The translations under genes were made by a program, and so were the position numbers. The notes beneath the pieces are model-generated. The model was not told where the DNA came from. It ran no database searches and saw nothing but the letters and a program-made list of their open reading frames with translations. Positions 35,551 through 47,870 of a stretch of DNA of 64,000 nt are shown piece after piece (position 1 is the first letter of the stretch; each line of letters starts with the position of its first letter). Origin of the DNA: Sorex araneus (Eukaryota > Chordata > Mammalia > Eulipotyphla > Soricidae); the NCBI RefSeq assembly GCF_027595985.1, contig NC_073305.1, positions 27,448,134 through 27,512,133 of the forward strand, written 5' to 3'.

Positions 35551-36447
35551 GCCCCACTTATCCCTGGAAACAATAATAGATGGTCTCTTTGAATAAGAAC
35601 ACATTATTAAATAATCAGAAACTTTTTCAGTAATCAGAAAGAGTGTTCATTGATGTTTTTAGTTCTGGACATCTTCTTCCTAAGTATTAGGGAGTAGCCA
35701 GCTGAGGTTAGTCATACTCATGCCCATCATCCTAATTTCAGCATCATACCAATTCAGAAGAGTCAAACAACTTATCAGTACCTCTGGGCTGTAAGAATTC
35801 TCTGTGCCAGGCAGAATCTGATTTAGCAATATTCTAATGCTGAAATTAGAGAGCTCAAACAACAGCTGATTGCACTCCATGAGATCCACTAAAATCTGAC
35901 AGCAGGTGTATTCACCAGTTTTGACCATAATAATGCTGGCAATAAGGAGACTTTCTGTTAAAGGCACAAGAGAGCAGATATCTGGCATCATGAATTAGAA
36001 AAAAAAGCAAAACAATTTTAAACAAGTACCACATGTGGTGACTCATTAGATGTTGAGAGCTAATAAGAGGCTGAAGGTTTTTAACTTTGCACTGATGCTG
36101 TGGACTGCAGGATATCCTAACATCCAGAAATTGAGAATGAATAAGAAGGTGGTGATAAATCCTGTGTTGATGCCTAGTGTGTGGAACTGTTATATTTTTA
36201 GGATAAAGGCAAAGAAGTATAAATGCAAGAGACACTAGAGTGTAGCAAATAGACTCAGATATCTGCTTGTTTTGCATATTCTTTCATTCATTAGGTAAAT
36301 GTAATGTGATGGGCAGCCTCCTATGTTTCAGAATGTAAAAGTCACAAAGAAAGACATAGCTTCTTCTTGATGGGGTGGATAGTCTTAACGATGAAGATAA
36401 TCTCTAAAAGATAAAGAATATAAAGTGTGATTAAAAAGATAAAAGAG
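35551..36447. other. unique sequence
   Basis: Apart from the open frame listed above, nothing is recognised. A short segmental repeat ('ataaagtgtgat' context) occurs at about 36410 and again after the following SINE. Confidence 0.4.
35680..35991 (-). other. unexplained 103-codon open frame
   Basis: An open frame with mixed composition (PLTESLLIASIIM, CCQILVDLMECNQLLFEL) and no motif I can name. No upstream exon structure, A-tail or second frame supports it as a gene. It could be chance or a very old processed copy. Confidence 0.15.
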
Positions 36448-36625
36448 TAGGGGCTGGAGTGATAGTACAGTGGGTAAGGTGTTTACCTTGTACGCGGTCG
36501 ACCCAGGTTTGATTCCCAGCATCCCATATGGTTCCCTGAGCACCACCAGGAGTAATTCCTGAGTGCAAATCCAGGAGTGACTCCTCTGCAATGCCGGCTG
36601 TGACCCAAAAAGCAAAAAAAAAAAA
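36448..36625 (+). mobile_element. A-tailed SINE, young-looking
   Basis: 'ggggctggagtgatagtaca', 'catcccatatggttccctga', 'caggagtaattcctgagtgc', 'gtgacccaaaaagc', A12 tail. The flanks share 'aagataaagartataaagtg', suggesting a long or re-duplicated target site. Confidence 0.93.
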
Positions 36626-36632
36626 GAAAAGA

Positions 36633-37035
36633 TAAAGAGTATAAAGTGTGATGAGTTATGTGTTATTTGAAATATGGGCATCTTGAAGGCCATGGCTTAG
36701 ACAAGTGAAGAAATTCAAGTGAAGGTATGGGCCCAGGACAAGGGAAAGAACAATGTGAAGGAAGAGGGAATTCCCATAATCAGGGACACAAGTAAAGCAG
36801 GTGAGAATGTCAGAGAAGTAGGACTTCAAAGTGAATAGTGAGAATGGAAAGTTGGTCAGGAGTCTGATGTTTGTGCTGTTTGCAAAAACATGAAAGTTAA
36901 TTTAATATCCACCTGTTAAAAAAATGTAGCCTGCCAACCCACAGTCATATTTTAACCAACTACTCTCTGCATGTGGCAAATAAAATACAGTTAAAGTTCT
37001 CAAGAAATTTATGAGGGATTCAGATTTAATCTTAT
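36633..37035. other. unique sequence
   Basis: Nothing recognised. Confidence 0.4.
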
Positions 37036-37200
37036 CTATTTATTTATTTTATTTTGGGTGCACATATGGTTTAGTCCTTGCTCTGCAGTCAAGGATCATG
37101 CTTGGTGGAACTCAGGAGACCATATGGGGTTCTGAGGGTCAAACTCAGGTCAGATGCTTAAAAGTAAGTACCCCTCCCACTATACTGTTACTCTGGCCCT
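37036..37200 (-). mobile_element. A-tailed SINE, diverged
   Basis: 'gtccttgctctgcagtcaag', 'gagaccatatggggttctga', 'ctatactgttactctggccc' in reverse orientation. Confidence 0.75.
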
Positions 37201-37304
37201 AGGAGTCATTTTTTAAAAAAGAAAAAAACCCTGGAATATCAATAAATACCTGTAAATTGCTAGGAGGAAAATGAAATCTGGTGCTATGGTAACAGGGGAC
37301 AGGG

Positions 37305-37410
37305 CCCAAGGAATAGAGATTCTGTCATGTGTGAGGAAATGGGTTTGACACCTGGCACTGTACACCCCCATAGCACCACCAGGTGGCCTGATAGCTCGAA
37401 GAGCACTTCA
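37305..37410 (+). mobile_element. SINE remnant
   Basis: 'gggtttgacacctggcactg', 'tacacccccatagcaccacc' in plus orientation, cut by the next SINE. Confidence 0.45.
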
Positions 37411-37549
37411 AGATCAAGGGGCTACTCCTGGCTCTGCACTCAGGAACTCCCGGCGATGCTCGGGGGACCATATGGAATGCTGGGAATCGAACCCGGATTG
37501 GCTGTATGCAAGGCAAACGCCCTACCCACTGTACTATCACTCCAGCCCC
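37411..37549 (-). mobile_element. A-tailed SINE lacking its tail
   Basis: 'ggggctactcctggctctgc', 'ggaccatatggaatgctggg', 'caaggcaaacgccctaccca', 'ctatcactccagcccc'. The A-tail end is missing at 37411. Confidence 0.88.
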
Positions 37550-37799
37550 AGTAAAGTATTTTCTTTTTCTCTTTACTTGGTTGTTATAATATCCATCGGT
37601 CAAACACTTGGTCGTGATGTTTATTGGGAATTGCATTTTTTAGCTATGTTCACGTACAGTTGAAAAGCTTGCATTCTCTGAGTGTGGGGAACTGGAGGTC
37701 ACATTCAGTATGTAGAGCAGGTCAAACTTCTGGCCTCATGTGTACAAAGCAGAAGCTTTACCTCTAAGTGACACCCTGAATCCCCTCAACTTATTCTTA

Positions 37800-37964
37800 T
37801 TTGTTTGGGGATCACACCTGATGGTGTTCAGGGTTTATTTCTGGTTCTGCTCTCAGAGATCATTCCTCGGCAAACTTAGGGGACCATATAGGATGCTAGG
37901 AATCAAACCTGGGTCAGTTAATGCAAGGCAAGCATACTACCTGCTGTATTATCACTCTAGCCCC
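37800..37964 (-). mobile_element. A-tailed SINE with likely target-site duplication
   Basis: 'tggggatcacacctgatggt', 'gaccatataggatgctagga', 'ctgtattatcactctagccc'. Flanked by 'ctcaacttattctt' and 'ctcaaattaatctt'. Confidence 0.85.
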
Positions 37965-38129
37965 CTCAAATTAATCTTGAGGTCACCTTTTCTGGTTCAC
38001 TTTGAACTCCTGTTGAAAATACATTCATTCCCTAAATTAATGCATACATTAATACACATGTGAAAATTTACAAACGTTAGTTGTAGGGGAGTCCTGAAAC
38101 TACTTACGAAAAACTAGTGAAATCTTTCC

Positions 38130-38465
38130 CTTCCCTTCCTGGTCAGGAGTGTTCAGGAGACTCAAGGTCCTACTAGTGATTTTCAGCCAACAAGGTAGTC
38201 ATACCAGCAGTGATGGGAAATCAAACCTCAATCAAGTATAAATAAGCATGCACCCTATCTGCTGTACTACCTTTCAGCCCTGAAGTACTTGTTTTATGTA
38301 GTTTGGATGGGAGGTATCCTAAGGAGGTCCAAATCACTCCAGGATATTTTCAAGAAACTGGATTTGGTGCTGCTTGTGCCCTGAAGTCCTGGCAATTACG
38401 GGTTATTGGTAGGATTTCATTCATGCAAGGCATATGCCATACCCTACTGCTATCTCTGCAGCACC
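38130..38465 (-). mobile_element. two old SINE remnants
   Basis: 38130-38282 ('caggagtgttcaggagactc', 'ctgtactacctttcagccct') and 38340-38465 ('catgcaaggcatatgccata', 'tatctctgcagcac') both follow the reverse SINE order with strong decay. Confidence 0.5.
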
Positions 38466-38677
38466 TGAAGTGATTCTTTAATAAGAGGGAATGAATTGCC
38501 AATGATAGAGCTGTCATTTCATCCGGACACTACTCTCAGTATCTCAATGTTATTGGCAAAGTGACTTAAATATTTTATCCTGGGATTCCCTACTCCCTCT
38601 CTACCTCTAGTATATTGGCCACACTAAGCAGATTGGTAGGTTACATGGACTATCAGAAATAAAAAAGGAAAATATCA

Positions 38678-38752
38678 GAGCTGGAGTGATAGTACAGCAG
38701 ATAGGGTGCTTGCATTGCACATGACTGACCCAAGTTCAATCCCTGTTGCCAA
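38678..38752 (+). mobile_element. A-tailed SINE head fragment
   Basis: 'gagctggagtgatagtacag', 'gacccaagttcaatccctg'; only the tRNA-like head remains. Confidence 0.75.
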
Positions 38753-38929
38753 ATTAAAAATTGTATTCATAAGATCTCTTACACTACCAAAGCCAGAACT
38801 AGGTGACCCAAAACTCTTTGACTAAGCAACAGTACTCATATCAGGATCACATATATTTAGGTACATCTACTTGGCCACAATTTCTCAGAAATATTTTTTT
38901 CCTTTAGCTATGGGAAGAGAAAAAGGTTG

Positions 38930-39057
38930 AAACTCAACTGGTGGTGCTCAATAACTACTTCTGACTCTTAACTCAGCTTTCATAGTGCTGTAATGGAACT
39001 AAGATGGAACTCATGCAAGGCAAGCACCTTAATCCTTATACTATATCTCTGGCTCTT
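38930..39057 (-). mobile_element. SINE remnant, old
   Basis: 'ctggtggtgctcaataacta', 'catgcaaggcaagcacctta', 'ctatatctctggctc' in reverse order. Confidence 0.55.
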
Positions 39058-39257
39058 CTAATAAAGCTTTAGTAGTATTTACACCAGCCCTTAAAGGAAG
39101 TTATTGTAAAGATATAGAGACTTACACAAGTTTTCTAGATTTTACATTACAAAATACCACAAATGGAGTGACAAACAAAAACTTGATGCTCATAATTCCA
39201 GAGACCAAAAGTCTAACATTGGTAAGGCTGGTTTCTTTATTTGCTCTCCTTTTCTTT

Positions 39258-41481
39258 GCATTTCTTTGTTTTTTTGGGGAGCACACCCTACAATACTTAG
39301 GGTTTCTCCTAGCTTTGCATTCAGGAGTTACTTCTTTTTTAAAAAATTTTTTAAAAATTTTATTGAATCACTGTGAGATAGTTACAAGCTTTCATGTTTG
39401 GGTTACAATCTCACAATGATCAAACACCCATCCCTCCACCAGTGAACATTCCCCACCACCAATATCCTGGGTATACCCCCCCTTTCCCACCCTCCCCCTG
39501 AATCCATGGCAGACAATATTCCCCATACTCTCTCTCTACTTTTGGGCATTACAGCTTGCAACACAGACACTGAGAGGTCATCATGTTTGGACCATTATCT
39601 ACTTTCGGCATGCATCTCCCATCCCAACTGGTTCCTCCAGCCATCATTTTCTTAGTGATCCCTTCTCTATTCCACCTGCCTTCTCCCCTTCTCTCATGAA
39701 GCAGTCTTCCAGGTATGGGGAAATACCCCTTGGCCACGTATCTACCGTCCTTGGATGTCAGCCTCATGTGATGCTACCCTACACTCCACAAATGAGTGCA
39801 GTCCCTCTATGTCTGTCCCTCTCTTTCTGACTCATTTCACTTAGCATGATACTTTCCATGTTTATCCACTTATAAGAAAATTTCATGACTTCATCTCTCC
39901 TAAAAGCTGCATAGTATTCCATTGTGTAGATGTACCAAAGTTTCTTTAACCAGTCATCTGTTTTAGGACACTTGGGTTGTTTTCATATTTTGGCTATTGT
40001 GAACAGTGCTGCAACAAATGTATAGGTACAGATGTCATTTCTACTGTGCTCTTTTGCATCCTCAAGATATATTCCCAGAAGTGATATTGCGGGGTCATAT
40101 GGAAACTCAATTTCTAGTTTTTGAAGGACTGTCCATATTGTTTTCCAGAAAGGATGGACCAGTTAGCATTCCCACCAACAGTGAAGGAGCATCCCTTTTT
40201 TCCCACATCCACGCCAGAACTGGTTGTTTTTGTTCTTTTGAATGTGTGCCAATCTCTGTGATGTGAGATGACATCTCATTGTTGTTTTGATTTGCATCTC
40301 CCTGATGACTAGGGATGTGGAACATTTTTTCATGTGCCTTTTAGCCATTTGTATTTCTTTTTTGAGGAAACTTCTGTTCATTTCTTCTCTCCATTTTTGA
40401 TGGCTTTCTTATAAACAAATAATGAAAGAGAAGAGACATTAAAAAACAATACCGTTCACAATAGTACCTCAGAAAATCAAGTACCTTGGAATCAGATTAA
40501 CCAAAGAATGAAGAACCTATACAAGGAAAATTACAAAACACTACTTCAAGAAATAAAAGAGGACACTAGGAAATGGAGACACATCCCCTGCTCATGGATA
40601 GGGAGAATTAACATGATCAAAATGGCAATACTGCCCAAAGCACTATACAAATTTAATGCAGTCCCTATCAGGATACCCATGACATTTTTCAAAGAAATAG
40701 ACAAAATGCTCCCGAAATTTATATGAAACAATAAACCCCCACGAATAGCTAAAGCAATCCTTGGAAAAAAATATGGGTGGCATCACCTTCCCCAACTTCA
40801 AACTCTACTACAAAGCAGTAGTAATTAAAACAGCATGGTATTGGTATAAAAATAGACCCGCAGACCAATGAAACAGAGTCGAATTTCCTGTCACCGACCC
40901 CCAAATATGACCACTTAATCTTTGACAAAGGAGCAAGAAATGAGAAGTGGAACAAGGAAAGCCTCTTCAACAAGTGGTTCTGGGAAAACTGGATAGCTAC
41001 CTACAAAAACAATAAACTCTGACCTCTGTCTAATGCCAGGCACAAAAGTCAGATCAAAGTGGATTAAAGACCTCAATATCAGACATGAATCTATAAGGTT
41101 CATAGAAGAAAATGTAGGCAGAACTCTCCATGACATTGAAGCTAAAAGCATCTTTAAGGACGAAACAGCACTGACCATGCAAGTGGAAGCAAACATAAAC
41201 AAATGGGACTACATCAAACTAAGAAGCTTCTGCACTTCAAAAGAAACAGTGACCAAAATACGGAAAGAGCCCACATAATGGGAAAGAATATTTACCCAAT
41301 ACCCATATGATAAGGGATTAATATCCAGGACATACAAGATACTTGTAGAATTGCATAAGAAAAAAACCTTAGAATTTACTTCTATTGGTGATTGGGGTAC
41401 TACATAGGGTGCTGGTGATGGAACCCGGGTCAGTTGCTTTCAAGGCAAATGCCCTACCCACTGTACTATTGCTCTAGCCCT
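39258..41481 (-). mobile_element. A-tailed SINE split by an L1
   Basis: Left part 39258-39335 ('gcattcaggagttacttct') and right part 41384-41481 ('gaacccgggtcagttgcttt', 'ctgtactattgctctagccc') together make one reverse-oriented SINE. The L1 at 39336-41370 lies between them. Confidence 0.8.
39336..41370 (-). mobile_element. 5'-inverted L1 (twin-priming product)
   Basis: 39336-40404 is the L1 3' UTR and the end of ORF2 in minus orientation, ending upstream at the '[13 protein letters not shown]' region. 40405-41370 is ORF2 in plus orientation, from the [10 protein letters not shown] region to VELHKKKT. In the intact L1 these two segments adjoin (VELYKKKT then [13 protein letters not shown]), so the insertion is one event with its 5' part inverted. 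The flanks 39323-39335 and 41371-41383 form a 13-bp duplication with two mismatches, lying inside a SINE. Stops and frameshifts are present. Confidence 0.85.
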
Positions 41482-41812
41482 AGGGTTGGTTTCTTTTGAA
41501 GGTTGTGAGACATACTTGATTCATGACTCTCTCCTAACTCCTGAATTGTTTGTTTCTGCATTCCTTGGCTAACTTATGTATTATCATGACACTCTCGTTA
41601 TGTTTATGTGGTATAGTCATTATGTTGGGTGTCTATCCCTTCACACAGATTTTTTTTCTTTTTGGGGGTGCTAGAACCAAAAATCACCAGCTGCCCTACT
41701 GTCAAAAAATTATGCTTCCAAAATCTTTTGATGTCGATTCTGCATGTAGAGTAAGCGAGCTATATATGCCCTATATATGCCACCGATGGCAGAAGCCCTT
41801 TCTCACACAGCA

Positions 41813-41974
41813 CTTTTTTGGGGGAGGGTTGATGTTGGGGGTCACACATGACGATGCTCAGCTGTTGCTCCTGGTTCTGCACTCAGGAATTACTCCTAGA
41901 AGTGCTCAGAGGACCATATGGGATGTTGTGAATAAAACTAAAGGCAAACACCCTACCTGCTATACTATAGCAAT
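41813..41974 (-). mobile_element. A-tailed SINE, diverged
   Basis: 'ggtcacacatgacgatgctc', 'ctcctggttctgcactcagg', 'ggaccatatgggatgttgtg' in reverse orientation. Confidence 0.82.
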
Positions 41975-42054
41975 TTTAAATGAGGACACAAAGTTATAAA
42001 GAAGTTGGGGCCCACCCTACTCCAGTAGGACCTCATCTTTCCTTAAGAATATCT

Positions 42055-42214
42055 GCAATGTGTAGAAGTTAAGGTGTTTGCCTATACGTGGCCAACATTG
42101 ATTCAATCCCTGACACTGTATGGTTTGCCAACCATACCCAGTCATGGTCCCTGAGCAATACCTGAGCACTGTTAGGTGTGGTCCCAAACCAAACCATGCC
42201 CCCAACAAAAAACA
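42055..42214 (+). mobile_element. A-tailed SINE, diverged
   Basis: 'aggtgtttgcctatacgtgg', 'ttgattcaatccctgacact', 'gagcactgttaggtgtggtc'. Contains an internal repeat around 'gccaaccatacccagtcatgg'. Confidence 0.7.
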
Positions 42215-43344
42215 AATCATGTAGGCAATGACACTATATCCAAATATGGTTATATTTTAAAATACTGGGGATTAAAAATTCAAAATCTGAAATGGGTTGG
42301 AAGGGAAGGTACAATTCAACTTATTACAAACTGAAATGATACCATCTTTTACTTTTATTTATGAGACCCTAAAAATATTCCATTTGAACATTTTTTAAGA
42401 TAAAGAAAGAAACTTTCTCAACTTGGATGAAGAATATGCATATTAAAACTGTATCTAACACTACATTTAATGAGGAAAACAAAAAAGATTTCCCAGTAAT
42501 ATCAGACAAGGATGTCCTCTCTCACCATTCATTTTCAATGTACTCATCAGAATTAATAAGTAGAAAAATTATAAAAATCAATAATAAAAGCAAACAAATG
42601 GCAATAATACTTTCCTTGTTTATTGCATAATCATCTATGCAAAATAAAATAAAGTTAATAAAAAGATAGTATTCAAAATTCAGTTGCTTTTCCAGTAAAT
42701 AAGTAGTGGAAGTGAAGCAAATGAGATATCATTTACGCAATCTTCTCCAAAATGAAATACATATAAATCGAAAAAAAAAGATCTAACTCTGAGTAAAACT
42801 GCAAAACTTAAAAAAAAGTCAAAGAACAAAAGGAATAGAGGGATATGTCATGTTCGTGGATAAGAAGAATCAGTTCTTATAAGATGTTCTTGCTGACAAA
42901 TTATAGATTCAAGGCAATACCAGTCAAAATCCCAGGCATTACTGGTGGATAACAAATAATTGATTGTGAAGTTTATATGGAGAGGCAAGAACTCAGAATA
43001 TCCAACATAATATTGAAAGGTAAAAATGTTAGAACACTGACCAATTTCAAGTGTTACCATAAGTTGCAGTAATCATGACAGCGTGGCAATATTGAAAGAA
43101 GTCAACAGATAAATAGATTAAAGGATATAGTAGAGTTCAAAAATAAACCCACATGATTATAATCAAAAGGGTAGTTGATAAAGAAACAAAAACTTCCATG
43201 AGTCAAAGATAGTAGTTTCAATAAATGGTATTGAAATAACTGGCATATGAAAAATAAGAAGAATCTAGGCTATTGTTTTATATTCTTCACAAAAATTAAA
43301 TAAAAATAGATCAGAGATCTAACTGTGAAATGAAAGCTGTAAAA

Positions 43345-43520
43345 ATACTAGAATAGGGGATGGAGAGATAATATAGTGGATAGGACACTTGCATTGCAGG
43401 AGACTGACAAGGTTGCATTCCTGGAACCTTGGTTCCCTGAGCCTCACCAAAAGTGATCCCTGAGTTCAGAACCAGAAGTGAACCTTGAGAACAGCCAAGG
43501 GTTCCCCCAAAACAAAACAA
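43345..43520 (+). mobile_element. A-tailed SINE, diverged
   Basis: 'ggggatggagagataatata', 'cttgcattgcaggagactga', 'gagcctcaccaaaagtgatc', 'ccctgagttcagaaccagaa'. Inserted in the ancient L1. Confidence 0.75.
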
Positions 43521-44257
43521 AATATTCTCAAGAGAAAACACAGGAGAAAACCTAGATGATACTGGGTATACAAAGACTTTTTGATACAGTGTCAACGTTA
43601 AGATATATATAAGAAGTAATGATAATGTGATTCAATAAAATTAAAATTTTATGTTCTTTAATGGATAGTTAAGAGAATAAAAAGACAAGACATAAAAAAG
43701 CTATTTGCAAAAAGCATTTATTATAAAGGATTGCTGTACAAATATACAAAAAACTATTAAAAACAACAATAAGAAAATAAACAACCTAATTTTAAAATGA
43801 GACAAGAAGCTAAAATATGCATTAAGAATAAAAATATATATATACACACAATAACACATATATATAAGCATATTCGAATAAGCATCTGAAAGAAGTTCTA
43901 CCTCACCATTCATCAGAGAAATACAAAACAACTATATGATACCATCGCACAGGTGTTAAAATGGGCAAAACGTAAAGTAATGACAACTTCAAAAGTTGGT
44001 TAGTATATGAAACTCTCATTCCTTTCTAGTGATGGAAATGCTATGCTATAGCCATTTGGAAGACAAGTTTGGTAACCTCTTACAAAACTAAGCATACTCT
44101 AATACAACTAGGTACTCACACTTCTTCATATTTATTCCAAAGAACACAAAAGTTATATCACACAAAAACCTGAATATAGGGTATTTATAGCAGTTTCCAT
44201 ACTGCTATAGCTCAGAGGCAATTAAGATATCTTTCACTAGCTGAATGAAAAGACAGA

Positions 44258-44428
44258 GAGAGGGCCAATGTGATAGCACAGTGGGTAGGGCATTTGCCTT
44301 GCAAGTGGACAACCCAAGTTCAATCCCCAGCATCCCATATGGTTCCCTGAGCACCACCAGGACTAATTCCTAAGAGCAGAGCGAGGAGTAACATCTGAGA
44401 ATTGCCAGGTGTGACCCCAAAAAGACAT
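44258..44428 (+). mobile_element. A-tailed SINE
   Basis: 'gggccaatgtgatagcacag', 'catcccatatggttccctga', 'gtgaccccaaaaag'. Inserted in the ancient L1. Confidence 0.9.
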
Positions 44429-44730
44429 AGAGAAAATACAAATACATATTACTAAGTGAAAAAATATGAAAAGGAAACATACTGTATAATTCCAATGATA
44501 TAACATTCTGGAAAAGAGAAAAATCTTGACAATAAGGACAGTGATTTACAGGAGTTGGGGATGGGGTGGGGAAGAAAATTGCGTATAGAAAATGTTCATT
44601 ACAGTGAATACACTGTGGTATAAACCACTATAATGGATAATACCATACACCTATACAAACTCATAGAATATCCAATACTAAGAGTGAATCAAATTTAACT
44701 GAACTTTGGATTATAACAATGTCACAGTAG

Positions 44731-45527
44731 ATTCTCAATTATGATAAATATGTCACTCTAGTGGGGCATGTTGATAATGGGGTCATCTATGCATATATAA
44801 GGTCAAACATCTATGGGTAATTTTTGTCTTCCCCTAAATTTTGCTGTACACCTTACTCTGCTTTATTTTTTTAATTTAAATGTTTAAAAAGTTAGCACTT
44901 AAAAAATATCTCAGAGTTACTTTATACAGAAAAATAAAATGGGCATTAAAAATGGAGAATAATAAGATGCAGTCTTCCCCACCAGCACACTCCTGCCACC
45001 ACTTGTTCTCAAAGCTGACATTTGAATCTCAAGGGTAATCAACAACATAGAATTCATTTTGAAAATCTCTGCTGCTCAGTTGTAACAACTGTTCATGTTT
45101 ACAAAGGCACATTAGGTATGCTGAAGATTATGTTTGTTATAAATTAGTCTGGGGGCTGACATTGTTGTTCTAAAAATCTGAAAATGAAATCACAAATTAT
45201 AGTAGTAGTCAGGCCTGCTGTTTGCTGTAGCAAATGCAACAGCCCACACCCATGTCCTGTAAGACCTGTCCTACTAAAAGATCCTAGGAGCCTGCTAGAG
45301 GGCTTTCTTGAGACCTGCTTGAATCCGTGGGTATTAACATCTCTAGAAGCAACATGAAGTCAGTTATTCAAAGAAATTGGTAGGTGAATGTTCCAGCTTT
45401 TCACAGTGTGGTGGGGATAAATGAGAAACATTCATATAGACTCTCAATAACTCAACTGGATTGATCTACATTTGCTTATTCTTATAACTTTACAACACAC
45501 CTTACCCCTCCTCCCTCCCTCCCTGGT
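44731..45527. other. unique sequence
   Basis: No gene or repeat recognised. Confidence 0.4.
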
Positions 45528-45680
45528 GTATATATATGTATACATATATATGTATATGTGTGTATGTGCATGTGTATATATACATATATATCCACAATGA
45601 AATACTATGCATTGGTACCATGCACCTGTAAAGAATGATGAAACCATGTAGTTTGCTGTGACGTGGAAGAAACCAGGTGG
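45528..45680 (+). repeat. (TA/TG)n microsatellite followed by L1 remnant
   Basis: Alternating TATA/TGTA steps to about 45592, then 'ccacaatgaaatactatgca' and 'aagaatgatgaaaccatgta', matching the near-C-terminal ORF2 region ([10 protein letters not shown] in the intact copy). Confidence 0.65.
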
Positions 45681-46671
45681 GTACTCTATATTGAGTCACG
45701 TTTCTTGGCCACCAGGTTTGTTTTAACCCTAAACAAAACTATCAACAACTACATTATCCTTGGTTACAGAAAATTCCTTAGACAGCCTAAATGAAAACCT
45801 TGATTACTCGCCAATATTTGGTAACATGGATCTCTAAAAGGGAAAGCCATTTTTATCAAAAATATTACATCACATGGAGTCTAGCACTTGACAAAAAACG
45901 TCCCAAGAATGCCAGGATAAATCAGTTAAAATGCTACTTAAAAATTATTGTTGATCAAGTGTTGTAGGGAAAACTGGGCAGCTACACTAAAAAAGAAAAA
46001 AATGAATAAGAAGAAGAACTCAGATTGCTAATGCCAGACAGAAAAATCAGGTCAAAATGGATTAAAGACCTCAATCTCAGACCAGAATTCATAAGGTATA
46101 TGGGAGAAAAACATAGGCAGAACCCTCTATGACATTGAAGCTAAAGGAATCTTCAAAGATGAAGCACCACTGACCAAGAGAGTAGAAACAAAAATAAACA
46201 GATGAGACTACAATAAACTAAGAAGCTTCTGTATCTCAAAAAAAAAAACAGTGACCAAGATACAAAGACAGCCCACAAAATGGAAAAAATTATTTACCCA
46301 ATACCCAACAGATAATGCGTTAATATCTAAGATATATAAGGCACTGGTAGAAATTTACAAGAAAAAGTATTCAACCCCATCAAAAAAAATGGGTAAAAAA
46401 TGAATAGAAACTTCCTCAAAGAAGAAATAAAAATGGCAAAAAGTCATCAAGGAAAAAATGCTCTACATCACTAATTATTGAGGAAATGTAAATCAAAACA
46501 ATGAGATATCATCTCATACCACAGAGACTGGCACACATCAAAAAGAACAAGAACAACCAGTGCTGGTGTGAATGTGGGGAGAAAGGGACTCTCAATCATT
46601 GTTGGTGGGAATGCCAACTAGCCCAGACATTTTGGAAAACAATATGGGCATTCCTCAAAAATCTAGAATTT

Positions 46672-46841
46672 GTGCCGGAGCGATAGCACAGTGGGTAGGG
46701 CGTTTGCCTTGCACGCGGTCAACCCAGGTTCGATCCCCGGCATCCCATATGGTCCCCCAAGCACCGCCAGGAGTAATTCCTGAGTGCAAAGCCAGGAGTA
46801 ACCCCTGAGCATCGCTGGGTGTGACCCAAAAAGCAAAAAAA
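46672..46841 (+). mobile_element. A-tailed SINE with perfect duplication
   Basis: 'gccggagcgatagcacagtg' through 'gtgacccaaaaagc' and A-tail. Flanked by 'aaaaatctagaattt' at 46657-46671 and 46842-46856. Little diverged, hence young. Confidence 0.96.
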
Positions 46842-47574
46842 AAAAATCTAGAATTTGAGCTTCCATATTACCCAGCAATACCACTTATAGGAATATATCT
46901 TAAGGGCACAAAACATGCAGCATAAATGCCAGTATCCTAAGGGCACAAAAACATGCAGCATAAATGCCATCTGCATTTCTAAGTTCATTGCAACACTGTT
47001 CACAATAGCCAGAATCTGGAAACAATCCGTTTGAGAAAAGATGACTGGTTCTATGGAATATATAAAATGGAACACTACACAGCCACCAGGAAAAGTTATG
47101 AAATTGACTTATAAATGGATGGACATAGAGAGTACCATGTTGAATGAAACGAGTCAGAAGGAGAGGGACAGACATAGAATGCACTCATTTGTGGGATATT
47201 AAAAAAAATAGTATGAGACTAATCGAAGGGCAATAGAAACAAGGGCCAGGAGGATTGACCCACAGTTAGAAGCCTGCCTCAAATGCCAGCAAAGAAGACA
47301 GTTGGAACAGAGAAGGAACAACTATGACAATGGTAGTTGGGAATGATGACTAGGGATAAGAACTGCATGCTGAAAGTACATAAAGGGACAAACATGATAA
47401 CCTCTCAGTACCTGTGTTGCAAACCATAATTCCCAGCAGAAGAGAGAGAAAGAAGAAAGTGCTTCCCATGGAGGCAGGCTGGGAATTGGGGGTGACTGGG
47501 TGGTTCCCAAGGGAAACTGGGAACATTGATGGTGGGAAATGTACACTGGTGATGGGATAGGTGTTAAAACATTG

Positions 47575-47775
47575 GGGAGTTTTTTTGAGGTTTTTTTGTT
47601 TGTTTGTTTTATTGCTTTTTGAGTCACACTTGGTGATGCACGGGGGTTACTCCTGGTTCTTCGCTAAGGAATTACTCCTGGCAGTGCTCAGGGGGTGCTG
47701 GGATGCTGGGAATTGAACCCGGGTCAGCCGCATGCAAGGCAAACGCCCTATCTGCTGTGCTAATGCTCCAGCTCC
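47575..47775 (-). mobile_element. A-tailed SINE with perfect duplication
   Basis: Reverse copy from T-rich tail to 'gtgctaatgctccagctcc'. Flanked by the 17-bp repeat 'taggtgttaaaacattg' at 47558-47574 and 47776-47792. Confidence 0.96.
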
Positions 47776-47870
47776 TAGGTGTTAAAACATTGTATCACTG
47801 AAATCCAACTATGAATAGCTTTGTAACTGTGTATCTCACGGTGATTCAATTTTTAAAAATTAAAAAAGAA

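Larger units (their letters stand above)
42430..44730 (+). mobile_element. ancient L1 ORF2-3' region
   Basis: Translation near 42500 gives [13 protein letters not shown], the reverse-transcriptase box conserved in L1 ([13 protein letters not shown] in the intact copy). 'ttcaaggcaataccagtcaa', 'gcaatattgaaagaagtcaa' and 'tattgtttgatacagtgtca'-like spacing continue the ORF2 C-terminal order. Stops are frequent, and two SINEs are inserted. It is the oldest L1 in the window. Confidence 0.7.
45965..47870 (+). mobile_element. 5'-truncated L1 with two nested SINEs
   Basis: ORF2 C-terminus and 3' UTR in sense orientation: 'ggattaaagacctcaatctc', 'gaacaaccagtgctggtgtg' (Cys/His knuckle region), 'aaaatggaacactacacagc', ending 'ctcacggtgattcaattttt'. 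It is interrupted at 46672-46841 and 47575-47775. A short local duplication around 'gggcacaaaacatgcagcat' lies near 46905-46965. Stops break the frame. Confidence 0.9.

Noticed and set aside
35327..36277. Possible host-gene exons
   Set aside because: Short open frames lack splice-bounded structure and known motifs; part is MIR-like. The evidence is too thin for a gene call.
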